A program made the position numbers and the translations under genes. Source: Pseudomonas sp. (GTDB lineage Bacteria; Pseudomonadota; Gammaproteobacteria; Pseudomonadales; Pseudomonadaceae). From it: DNA of 11,576 nt. Within the stretch, counting starts at the first letter, position 1. Every line of letters starts with the position of its first letter. The stretch is from positions 1 to 11,576 of the forward strand of contig DPSI01000358.1 of assembly GCA_003527165.1 (NCBI GenBank), given 5' to 3'. Below the pieces are notes generated by a model. It worked only from the letters and a program-made list of their open reading frames with translations. It made no database searches and was not told the origin of the DNA. Positions 1-7,800 of this stretch are shown here, piece after piece.

Positions 1-837
1 CGCGTAGGCGGCGCCCATTTCGGTGAAGCCCGGATTCATGATGTTCTGGCAATGGCCCGGGCTGGCGAGCCAGCTTGATACCGCCTGCTCGGCAGAGCCT
101 TGGCCGGCGGCAATGTTTTCACCGATGCGCTGCCAGCTGTACCCCTGACGCCTGGCGCGATCACCGGCCTGACTTCGGTCTCGGCCCTGATGGCTGAAAT
201 AATCTTTTTCCGCCATGTCCTGGCTGTGGGCCAGCGCTGTTTCGCCCAGTTGCTGGTCCCAGCTCAGCGGCGGTGCAGGCTCGAACGACTGGTTGCCGCA
301 ACGACGCGGCTCGGCACGCGCCTGGTTGACCTGGTCGAGAATGGCCCTGCCTGCCTGTTCCCAGTCACCAAGGTCATTCGACAGCAGCGGCTGCGCCAGT
401 ATCACCTGCCAGGTATTGCCGTCCCGCGAAACTCCGATCTCGGCGAATTGCTCGCTCAACAAGGTGCCGCAGTAACGCTGCTTGAACATCCGCATCACAC
501 TGCCCGCATCGCCAGGTCCGGCGACTGCGATGGCCTGCAGCTTGGCGGCTTGGTAGCCCGAGTCGCGCAACGCCTCCTGCATCTGCTCGCCGGCACCGGC
601 TGGTATCGATACCAGCGCGGCGACCGGTGCGAGCGGTCCGACCGGTTCCGCCTTGTCGCCGCCACAACCTTCGCCGGAGGTACGAAAGGCATTGATCAAG
701 CTCACCAGATCGTCCGCTTCGTCAGTGCTCGCGCCGTTGGCCAATGCACTCGCCAGAAGCAGCGTCGAGCCGGCCAGAAGGCGACGCCCCAGCACTCCGG
801 TTGCGGTTTCCGACAAAGCGAAGCGACGTACGGTCAT
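1..837 (-). CDS. Exported CAP/SCP-domain protein with two CAP-like segments (3' end cut by window edge)
   Basis: The frame stays open for 279 codons from an ATG at 837 to the window edge, so the C-terminus is missing. Residues 1-37 look like a signal peptide: Arg-rich start, hydrophobic LLAGSTLLLASALA, then a small-residue cleavage area. Residues 164-279 are a recognisable CAP (cysteine-rich secretory/PR-1) domain: AHSQDMA, DYFSH (His216), GY at 232-233, GENIA (Glu240), then WLASPGHCQNI (His262). Those His and Glu residues line the CAP cavity in the family. Residues 43-151 look like a shortened, degenerate CAP copy: the second-domain motifs NQAR..CG, GY and C..I/L..P.F.E.G have counterparts at about 48-59, 94-95 and 123-135, but the cavity residues are absent. 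Bacterial CAP proteins are exported and mostly of unknown role. A weak AGGTG lies just upstream of the ATG. A GTG at codon 15 is a possible alternative start. It is divergent from the TauE-type gene. Family is sure; function is not. Confidence 0.85.
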   Translation of the reverse strand, partial: MTVRRFALSETATGVLGRRLLAGSTLLLASALANGASTDEADDLVSLINAFRTSGEGCGGDKAEPVGPLAPVAALVSIPAGAGEQMQEALRDSGYQAAKLQAIAVAGPGDAGSVMRMFKQRYCGTLLSEQFAEIGVSRDGNTWQVILAQPLLSNDLGDWEQAGRAILDQVNQARAEPRRCGNQSFEPAPPLSWDQQLGETALAHSQDMAEKDYFSHQGRDRSQAGDRARRQGYSWQRIGENIAAGQGSAEQAVSSWLASPGHCQNIMNPGFTEMGAAYA

Positions 838-1085
838 GCGGCACCTGTCTGGCTGAGTGGCGGCAAATAGCCGGCGAATGCACCGGTTGTTTGCATGCTG
901 ACCACGATCAACCGTGACCTATCCCGAACGGTGCATGCGGCCCGACCGGTACGGCCCGCCGAACGTACCTGACTTCGCCGTGCCAGCGCGACGCGCGGGT
1001 CGGCCGGCAAAAAATGTGATGATTGAGCCGGTCTCCAGTACGCTAACCCATTCGCCATCCTGCCCGTCGAGCGCTGTCGTCCGCC
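838..1085. promoter_or_regulatory. Divergent intergenic region with spaced dyads
   Basis: This 248-base non-coding stretch separates the divergent CAP gene and the TauE/SafE gene, so it must hold the promoters of both. Two dyads are visible. ATGCACCGGTT at 878-888 is the inverse of AACGGTGCAT at 927-936 apart from one bulged base. GGTACG at 948-953 is the exact inverse of CGTACC at 964-969, with a 10-base spacer. TGCATGC also occurs twice (892-898 and 932-938). An A-run at 1009-1014 precedes a weak TTGAGC (1023-1028), but I see no convincing -35/-10 pair. The dyads could be operator sites or chance in GC-rich DNA. Confidence 0.3.
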
Positions 1086-1820
1086 ATGACCCTGTCAGAT
1101 TTCCTATTGTTCGCGCTGCCTGCGATCTTTCTCACCGGGCTTTCCAAAGGCGGCTTCGGCGGTGCCCTGGGCGGCATCGCCGTGCCCTTGCTGGCGCTGG
1201 CCATCTCGCCGAAACAGGCTGCCGCGGTCATGTTGCCGATTCTCTGTCTGGCAGATGTGGTGGGCCTGAAGGCGTATTTCGGCAAATGGGACAGCGCCAA
1301 CCTGAAGGTCATGCTGCCCGGCGCGCTGATCGGCATCACCCTCGGCTCGCTCACCTTTGGGCTGCTCGACGAGCGCATGATCGGGCTGATGATGGGGGCC
1401 ATCGCGGTGGGTTTCGTGGTGCTCGGGCTGATCACCCGCAACGACGAGCCGCGCCCGTTGCAGCGCGGGCGCGGCACCCTGCTCTCGTCGGTTGCCGGTT
1501 TCACCAGCTTCGTCGCGCATGCCGGTGGTCCGCCAATCATGATGCACCTGCTGCCGCAGCAGCTGGACAAACTGCGCTACGTCGCGACCATCAATCTGTT
1601 CTTCCTGATGACCAACGCGATCAAACTGATTCCCTACGCCGCACTCGGCCAGTTCAGTCGCGAGAACCTCCTGCTGAGCCTGATGCTCGCCCCCATCGTG
1701 CCGTTCGGCGTCTGGACAGGGCTCTGGCTGCACAAGCGCATCGATCACACCTGGTTCTACCGGATCGCCCGCATCGGCATGCTGATCGCCGGTTTGCAAT
1801 TGATCTGGAAGCATCTCTGA
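1086..1820 (+). CDS. TauE/SafE-family membrane transporter (sulfite/organosulfonate exporter family)
   Basis: A 244-residue polytopic inner-membrane protein of the usual length for the TauE/SafE (DUF81) family, whose members are linked to export of sulfite, sulfoacetate or other small anions; the substrate here cannot be told. The family's two-repeat layout is visible. The first repeat opens with a glycine-rich motif, GLSKGGFGG at residues 18-26, followed by hydrophobic segments around 28-60 and 75-117. The second opens with GFTSFVAHAGGPP at 138-150 and runs through segments around 166-185, 195-213 and 226-240. The charged stretch at 118-130 is the expected mid-protein loop. The start has almost no Shine-Dalgarno sequence, but MTLSDFLLFALP matches how family proteins begin and no better ATG lies upstream. 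It is divergent from the CAP gene and probably transcribed alone. Family assignment is strong; the ligand is unknown. Confidence 0.9.
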   Translation: MTLSDFLLFALPAIFLTGLSKGGFGGALGGIAVPLLALAISPKQAAAVMLPILCLADVVGLKAYFGKWDSANLKVMLPGALIGITLGSLTFGLLDERMIGLMMGAIAVGFVVLGLITRNDEPRPLQRGRGTLLSSVAGFTSFVAHAGGPPIMMHLLPQQLDKLRYVATINLFFLMTNAIKLIPYAALGQFSRENLLLSLMLAPIVPFGVWTGLWLHKRIDHTWFYRIARIGMLIAGLQLIWKHL

Positions 1821-1925
1821 AGCCGGGCAGCCGCGTCCTTGGACCCGGCCAGCCGTGGCATTTCTGAACGATCACAGCCCTGTCCAGTCGGAATTGATGT
1901 ACCCACTGCAACAGGAGTCATCGTC

Positions 1926-2012
1926 ATGCTGAAGTTTCTGGGCAGCACAATTGGCATCATTTTCCTGATCGGTCTGCTGGTGGTGATCGGCTTGTTCATG
2001 CTGGTGTTCTGA
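1926..2012 (+). CDS. 28-residue single-pass hydrophobic membrane peptide
   Basis: A short open frame encodes MLKFLGSTIGIIFLIGLL and ends in VVIGLFMLVF. Apart from Lys3 near the N-terminus it has no charged residue, and residues 8-28 form one continuous Ile/Leu/Val/Gly/Phe-rich transmembrane helix, so an inner-membrane location with Lys3 on the cytoplasmic side is likely. An AGGAG ribosome binding site sits at a normal distance before the ATG (AACAGGAGTCATCGTC), which is better than that of the flanking genes, and a 10-base-pair hairpin follows at 2095-2121. Together these favour a real small gene. Small membrane peptides often modulate larger membrane proteins or stress responses, but nothing here identifies a partner. 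The neighbours are a TauE-type permease upstream and an MscS channel downstream. I do not recognise a named family. Confidence 0.6.
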   Translation: MLKFLGSTIGIIFLIGLLVVIGLFMLVF

Positions 2013-2094
2013 CACCGCTCCAGCCGAGCAGCGCACGGCGAAGCCAGTCGGGGTTAGCCGAGGCGCTGCGTCGAGCGGATGAAAGCGATATCGA

Positions 2095-2121
2095 CAGGCC
2101 GCCGAGGTTTCCGGCGGCCTG
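2095..2121 (+). terminator. Strong GC hairpin, probable terminator after the small membrane peptide gene
   Basis: CAGGCCGCCG (2095-2104) pairs perfectly with CGGCGGCCTG (2112-2121) across a 7-base loop. The downstream tract is only CTTGTATCT, so intrinsic termination may be partial and some readthrough into the MscS gene 43 bases further on is possible. Confidence 0.55.
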
Positions 2122-2163
2122 CTTGTATCTGCCGCCAGCCAGCCATCTCGGATCGCAGCTTCC

Positions 2164-3447
2164 ATGCACAAGCACCTAACCGATTCTCAGCCCTCTCGCG
2201 TTGTCTGGCTGGTATTACTGATGCTCGTTTGCCAGGCGCTGGTGCCAGCTTCGTCGGTGGCGCAGGAAAGCGTTGCCACGGTGCGCCTCGACGGCCGCGC
2301 ACTGTTCCGTATCGGCGCCGATGCCGAACTGGAAGCCAGACCACGGGCGCGCCAGGTCGAGCGACAGCTGGCCGCTGTCCTGGAGACGCCTCAAGGCATC
2401 ACCCGCGCACGTATCGAGAAGACCGGCGAGCACGGCGAAAATCGCCAGATCAGCGTAGCCGGACGACCGCTGGTGGAGGTCACGCCAATGGATGCAGACG
2501 CCAACGGCGAAGCGATCGACACGCTGGCACGGCAATGGGCGGCGTTGATCGACGGGGCGCTGGAAACGGCGGTCGAGCGCCGCGACTCGGAACGCGGGCG
2601 CTTCGTCACCTCGGTGCAGGCGAGCGTCGAGACGGCTTTTGCCCGCCTGCTCGAATCGGCGATCCATATCATCCCGCGCATCCTCGCTGCGCTGCTGGTA
2701 TTGCTGCTGTTCTGGGGCCTGGCAGCGGGCGTACGCACGCTGATGCGGATGATCTTCAGCCGCCTGGGCGACGATCGCACGGTGGAAAACCTGGTCCGTC
2801 AGGTCAGCTATTACACGGTGTGGTTGCTCGGTTTGATCGTGGCGGCGAGCGCCTTCGGCCTGGAACCCGGCACGCTCGCCACCGGTCTGGGCCTGACCAG
2901 CCTGGCGCTGGGTTTTGCGCTGAAGGACATTCTCTCCAACTTCGTCAGCGGATTGCTGATCCTGACGTTGCGCCCCTTCGAGCTGGGCGACCAGATCATC
3001 ATCGGTGAAACCGAGGGCAGTGTGGAACGCATCGAGCTGCGAGCGACGCAGATCCGCACCTATGACGGCCGCCGCGTGCTGGTGCCGAACGCCGAGACGT
3101 TCACGTCTCGGGTAACCAACAATACCGCCGCACCGATCCGGCGCGGCAAGGTCGTCTGCGCGCTCGGCTATGACGTGGACATCGACGCGACGACGCAGAT
3201 CCTGTGCCAGGCCGCACAGCACACGCCTGGCGTCCTGGCCACCCCGCCCGCTTCGGTGCGGCTCAACGAACTGGGCACGACCGAACTGGTGTTCGATGTG
3301 GAGTTCTGGTGCGATTCGCGCCGGTCGGATTTCGTCATCACCGCCTCGGAGGTGCGCAAGGCGCTGGTCGCTGCCCTGCGTGCCGCCGGGGTAGCGCTGC
3401 CTGATCAGGCAAGACAACATCTGGTGCTGCATACGCCGAAGGATTGA
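2164..3447 (+). CDS. MscS-family mechanosensitive ion channel with N-terminal periplasmic domain
   Basis: A 427-residue protein, longer than the 286-residue E. coli MscS. Residues 12-34 are a signal peptide (hydrophobic core, then ASSVAQ). Residues 36-165 form a mostly polar, presumably periplasmic domain without a motif I can name. Membrane helices follow at about 169-190 and 214-232, then a glycine/alanine-rich pore-lining helix at 236-271 carrying GLGLTSLALGFALKDILSNF and the conserved RPFELGD at its end. The MscS beta domain follows (272-320; GSVERI, TQIRTYDGRRVLVPN), and then the alpha/beta cytoplasmic domain to the C-terminus. Such channels open under membrane tension to release solutes during hypo-osmotic shock; some relatives have other triggers. 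The Shine-Dalgarno sequence before the ATG is weak; an ATG at 2221 would remove most of the signal peptide, so 2164 is preferred. It may be partly cotranscribed with the small peptide gene. The family call is firm. Confidence 0.93.
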   Translation: MHKHLTDSQPSRVVWLVLLMLVCQALVPASSVAQESVATVRLDGRALFRIGADAELEARPRARQVERQLAAVLETPQGITRARIEKTGEHGENRQISVAGRPLVEVTPMDADANGEAIDTLARQWAALIDGALETAVERRDSERGRFVTSVQASVETAFARLLESAIHIIPRILAALLVLLLFWGLAAGVRTLMRMIFSRLGDDRTVENLVRQVSYYTVWLLGLIVAASAFGLEPGTLATGLGLTSLALGFALKDILSNFVSGLLILTLRPFELGDQIIIGETEGSVERIELRATQIRTYDGRRVLVPNAETFTSRVTNNTAAPIRRGKVVCALGYDVDIDATTQILCQAAQHTPGVLATPPASVRLNELGTTELVFDVEFWCDSRRSDFVITASEVRKALVAALRAAGVALPDQARQHLVLHTPKD

Positions 3448-3702
3448 CCATTCGGCGGCTGCGGCTTCGACACAAACACTTACCAAACCACAGCCGCCTG
3501 CCGACGGACTTGGCCAAAAGCGTCAAGGCGCGCCAGGGAGCCGGCAGAGCGAAGCCACGCGCCAGTGCCCGGCAGCGATCCACAAGGGCACGCCGTTACA
3601 AGCGGAACTTGGCCGGAACCGCATTCCTAAAGCTGCGGTCGAGTGTAAGTCCGCGCGGGATACCGCAACGAAGCCGTGCGAAGCCAACGAAGGTCAGACT
3701 GA
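3448..3702. promoter_or_regulatory. Intergenic leader upstream of the efflux operon
   Basis: This 255-base gap must contain the end of the MscS transcript and the promoter of the pump operon. An imperfect hairpin with core GGCGGCTG (3454-3461) / CAGCCGCC (3491-3498) sits directly after the MscS stop and can be extended with mismatches; it has no T-run. Possible operator-like elements are TGCGGT (3634-3639) inverted as ACCGCA (3662-3667), GGAA-CCGCA-TTCC at 3615-3627, and three copies of CGAAGCC (3550-3556, 3669-3675, 3679-3685). I cannot pick a convincing -35/-10 pair. No coding capacity is evident. Confidence 0.35.
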
Positions 3703-4878
3703 ATGTGGCAGTTATTGCGAAATCCAGCGCTGGTGGTGGCCATGGCGCTACTGCTGGTTGCCTGCTCGGAAGACAAGCCAGCCGACCAGGCTCCACCGCC
3801 TCCCGAGGTGGAGGTGATGACGGTGCAACCACGCCCTATCGCCAACATCGTCGAACTGCCCGGACGCGTCCAGGCCGTTCGCGTGGCCGAGATCCGCGCC
3901 CGGGTCAACGGCATCATCCAGCGCCGGCTATACGAAGAAGGCACGGACGTAGCGGCCGGAGCCGCGCTGTTCCAGATCGATCCGCGCGAAATGCAGGCCA
4001 GCCTCAACGCGGCGCAGGCCTCCCTGCAGCGAGCGCAGGCGACGGCCATGAACGCCGCCCAGGACGTCAAACGCTACAAGGGGCTGGTGGCCAAGCAGGC
4101 CATCAGCCAGCAGGAATACGACGCCGCCCAGGCGCGACTGCGTACGGCCGAGGCAGACGTTTCACAAGCCCGGGCAGAGGTCGAGTCGGCACGCCTCAAC
4201 CTCGAATACACCCGCGTCGATTCCCCCATTGCCGGCCGCGCCGGACGCGCCGAAGTGACCGAAGGCGCCCTGGTGAGCGCCAGCGAAGGCACCCTGCTGA
4301 CCACCGTCGAGCAATTCGATCCGGTCTACGTCAGCTTTGCCCAGTCGAGCTCCGATCTACTCGCCATCCGCGCCCAGATCGCCTCGGGCGCGCTGCACCT
4401 GCCTGACAAGGACCGGGTCGCCGTGCAGCTGTTTCTCGAAGACGGCAGCGAGTACCCGCACACCGGCTATATCGACTTTCTGGCGATGACCATCGATGTG
4501 TCCACCGGCACCGTGGCACTCCGGGCAGAGGTTCCGAATCCGGATCGTCTGCTGCTGCCGGGGCAATTCGTCCAGGCACGAATCAATGCCGGGACGCGAC
4601 CCAACGGCATTGCCATTCCGCAACGCGCCGTGGCGCTGAACGAGAGCGGCGCCAGCGTGCAACTGGTGGGCGAGGACGATCGGGTCTCCACACGCAACGT
4701 CGAACTCGGTGAGTTGCACGGCAGCGAATGGCTGATCCGCGACGGTTTGCAAGCAGGCGACCGGGTCATCGTCGAAGGCGGGCAGAACGCGCGTAACGGT
4801 CAGCCGGTGCGACCCGTCACCGGCAAACGCCCTCCCGAACCGGACGACGCCACAGCTGACGGATCAACGGCACGATGA
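3703..4878 (+). CDS. RND efflux pump periplasmic adaptor subunit (MexA/AcrA type lipoprotein)
   Basis: The membrane fusion protein of a tripartite efflux pump: it links the inner-membrane RND permease to the outer-membrane channel. It has 391 residues, normal for the family. A lipoprotein signal (LLLVAC) puts the lipidated cysteine at residue 21. Then come a Pro-rich stretch (30-34), the first half of the lipoyl/barrel-sandwich domain (about 50-94, ending LFQIDP), an alpha-helical hairpin rich in Ala/Gln/Arg (95-170), the second lipoyl half (DSPIAGRAG at 173-181), the beta-barrel domain (about 205-295; STGTVALRAEVPNP, LPGQFV) and the membrane-proximal domain (about 300-372). The hairpin tip carries the family's channel-docking pattern R-x3-L-x6-S-x4-D: Arg124, Leu128, Ser135, Asp140. 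Its ATGA end overlaps the permease start by 4 bases, implying translational coupling. An AAGG lies about ten bases before the start. The role is clear; exported compounds are not. Confidence 0.95.
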   Translation: MWQLLRNPALVVAMALLLVACSEDKPADQAPPPPEVEVMTVQPRPIANIVELPGRVQAVRVAEIRARVNGIIQRRLYEEGTDVAAGAALFQIDPREMQASLNAAQASLQRAQATAMNAAQDVKRYKGLVAKQAISQQEYDAAQARLRTAEADVSQARAEVESARLNLEYTRVDSPIAGRAGRAEVTEGALVSASEGTLLTTVEQFDPVYVSFAQSSSDLLAIRAQIASGALHLPDKDRVAVQLFLEDGSEYPHTGYIDFLAMTIDVSTGTVALRAEVPNPDRLLLPGQFVQARINAGTRPNGIAIPQRAVALNESGASVQLVGEDDRVSTRNVELGELHGSEWLIRDGLQAGDRVIVEGGQNARNGQPVRPVTGKRPPEPDDATADGSTAR

Positions 4879-7800
4879 CGCCGACCTTCTTCATACGTCG
4901 CCCGGTCTTCGCCTGGGTCATCGCCCTCGGCATCCTGCTGGGCGGACTGCTGGCGCTGCGCAGCCTGCCGGTCGAGCAGTACCCGACCATCGCGCCACCG
5001 ACCCTGCGCATCAACGTGACCTACCCAGGCGCCGATGCCGCCGTGTTGACCACCAACGTCACCCAGGTGATCGAGCAGGAGCTCAACGGGGTCGAAGGCT
5101 TCCTCTACATGGATTCGACCAGCCGTTCCAACGGGAGCGCGTCGATCGACCTGACCTTCGAGTCGGGCACCGATATCGATGTGGCCCAGATGGAAGTGCA
5201 GAACCGCCTCAGCCGGGTCGAGCAGCGCCTGCCGGAGGAAGTGCGACGTCAGGGTATCCAGGTATTCCAGGCGTCGCAGGACTTCCTGGTAATCGTCTCG
5301 ATCATGTCGGACAACGGCGACATGGGCACGCTGGAGCTCGGCCATTTCGCCACCACGCACATTCTCGACGAGTTGCGCCGGGTGCCGGGCGTCGGCGACA
5401 TCCGTGAGTTCTATACCGCCTACGCCATGCGGATCTGGCTCGACCCGGATCGCCTGGCGAGCTTCGACATGACCACCACCGAGGTGCTAACCGCGGTGCA
5501 GGAACAGAACAGCCAGGCCGCCGGAGGTGCGCTGGGCGATCTGCCGCTGGCCGAGGGTATCGAGATCAATGCGCCGCTGGAGACCCAGGGTCGCTTCAGC
5601 ACGCCCGAGGAGTTCGCCGAGATCATCCTGCGGGCCAATCCGAACGGTTCGGCGGTGCGTCTGCGCGACGTGGCGCGTGTCGAGCTCGGCGCTGAAAACT
5701 ACACCGCCCGCAGCGAACTCAATGGTCAGCCCGCAGCCGGCCTGGCCGTGCAACTGGCGCCGGACGCCAATGCGCTGGATACCGCCGACGCCGTCAAACA
5801 ACGCATGGCCGAACTGGAATCGGGCTTCCCCGAAGGGGTGAGCTGGACGGTGCCATTCGATTCGACGCCGTTCATTTCCGCCTCCATCCAGCAGGTGCTG
5901 GTGACGCTGGGACAGGCCATGGTGTTGGTGGTGCTGGTGATGTTGTTGTTCCTGCAGAACTGGCGCACCACGGTCATCCCCACCATCGTCATCCCCATCA
6001 CCTTGGCGGGCACCTGCCTGGGGCTCTGGTTGCTGGGCTTCTCGATCAACCTGCTGAGCCTGTTCGGCATGGTGCTGGCCATCGGTACCCTGGTGGATGA
6101 CGCCATCGTCGTGGTGGAGAACGTCAAACGGTTGATGGACGAAGAAGGCCTGCCGCCCTACGAAGCCACGGTGAAAGCTATGGGGCAGGTCAGCGCTGCC
6201 ATCATCGGGACGACCCTGGCGCTCATCGCGGTCTTCGTACCCCTGGCATTTTTCCCCGGATCGACGGGCGGCATTTACCGCCAGTTCGCGATCACCCTGT
6301 CCGTCGCCGTCGCCATCTCCACCGTGCTGGCGTTGATACTCACGCCGGCACTCTGCGCAGCGCTGCTCAAGCCCAGCGCGCCCGAAGGCGAAAACAACGG
6401 CTGGAGCCGACGCATCTTCTCACCTTTCAACCGTTTCATGGCGGGTACCACGCATCGCTATCACCACGCGGTCGGCGGTGTCCTGGCCCGCCCGCTGTGG
6501 TTTCTGCTGCTGTTCGTCGGGCTACTGCTGCTCACCGGTTATCTGTTCCAACGAATGCCCAGCGCCTTTCTTCCGGACGAGGATCAGGGCTCGATCATGA
6601 CCGTGATCCAGGCGCCACCCGGCGCCACCATCGAGCGCACCGAGGAAGCGGGCCGCCAGGTCAGAGCCTTCTATGCCGACCACCCGCTGGTCGAAGACGC
6701 GATCATGGTGTACGGCTTCAGCTTCTTCGGCCAAGGCCAGGCCCACGCCATGACGTTCGCGCGGATGGTGCCTTGGGATGAGCGACCGGGTGCCGAAAAC
6801 ACCGCGCCGGCCGTCGTGCAGCAGGCGATGGGCGCTTTCTCTCAGATCAAGGAGGCGCGCGTGTTCGCTCTGAACCCGCCGTCGATCCCCGGCCTCGGGG
6901 TCGCGGGAGGCTTCACCTTCAAGCTGGAAGACCGCGGCGGCCGGGGCTACAAGGCGCTCCTCGAAGCACGCAACCAGCTACTCGGAGCCGCCAGCCAGAG
7001 CGCTGTGCTGCGCGACGTGCGCCCCGAGGGGGCCGACGAAGCACCTCGGCTGCGGGTGCAGATCGACCGCATCAAGGCACGTGCGCTGGGACTGTCGATC
7101 CGCGATGTCAACGCCACCCTGAGCACCGCCTTCGGCAGCGCCTACGCCAATGATTTCAACCGTGACGGCCGGGTTTTGCAGGTACTGTTGCAGGCCGATG
7201 CGCCCTCCCGCATGACGCCGCAGGACGTACTCAACCTGAAGGTGCTCAACGACCAGGGCGAGAGCGTACCCTTCGGTGCCTTCACCCGCGTGGAATGGAC
7301 CCTGGGTCCAACCCAGCTGCAGCGCTACAACGGCTACCCGGCGTTGACCCTCTCCGGCAGCGCCGCACCAAACCGCACCACTGGCGAGGCCATGGCCGAG
7401 ATGGAGCGGCTTGCCGGCGAACTGCCGGACGGCTTCGCCTATGAATGGTCGGATGCGTCCTTCGAGGAACAGCAGGCTTCCGGCCAGGTCGGCCTGCTGC
7501 TCGGGCTGTCGCTGCTGGTGGTACTGATGGTGCTGGCAGCGCTCTATGAAAGCTGGACGGTGCCGATTGCGGTGCTACTGGTGGTGCCGTTCGGTGCGCT
7601 CGGGGCGGTGCTGTTCGCGATGCTCCGCGACCTGCCCGCGGACGTCTACTTCAACGTCGGTCTGGTGACCATCATCGGCCTGTCGGCGAAGAACGCGATT
7701 CTCATCGTCGAATTCGCCATCGAAGAGGAAGGGCAAGGCAAAAGTCTGACCGACGCTGTGATGAACGCGGTCCGGCTGCGCTTTCGCCCGGTTCTGATGA

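Noticed and set aside
100..870. Plus-strand open frame (about 256 codons) over the left-edge gene
   Set aside because: It lies opposite the CAP-domain gene, which has a signal peptide and the CAP motifs on the minus strand. The plus-strand product has no motif.
1822..1849. GCCGGG/CCCGGC inverted repeat just after the TauE/SafE stop
   Set aside because: The stem is only 6 base pairs with a 16-base loop and no T-run, too weak to call a terminator in GC-rich DNA.
914..1867. Plus-strand open frame (about 317 codons) overlapping the TauE/SafE gene
   Set aside because: It is an out-of-frame shadow of the TauE/SafE gene: Arg/Ala/His-rich, no recognisable motif, while the 1086-1820 frame has clear family motifs.
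2215..3486. Long minus-strand open frame (about 423 codons) opposite the MscS gene
   Set aside because: Its protein is Arg/Gln/His-rich without motifs or membrane segments, while the plus strand encodes an unmistakable MscS channel. Long antisense frames are expected in GC-rich coding DNA.
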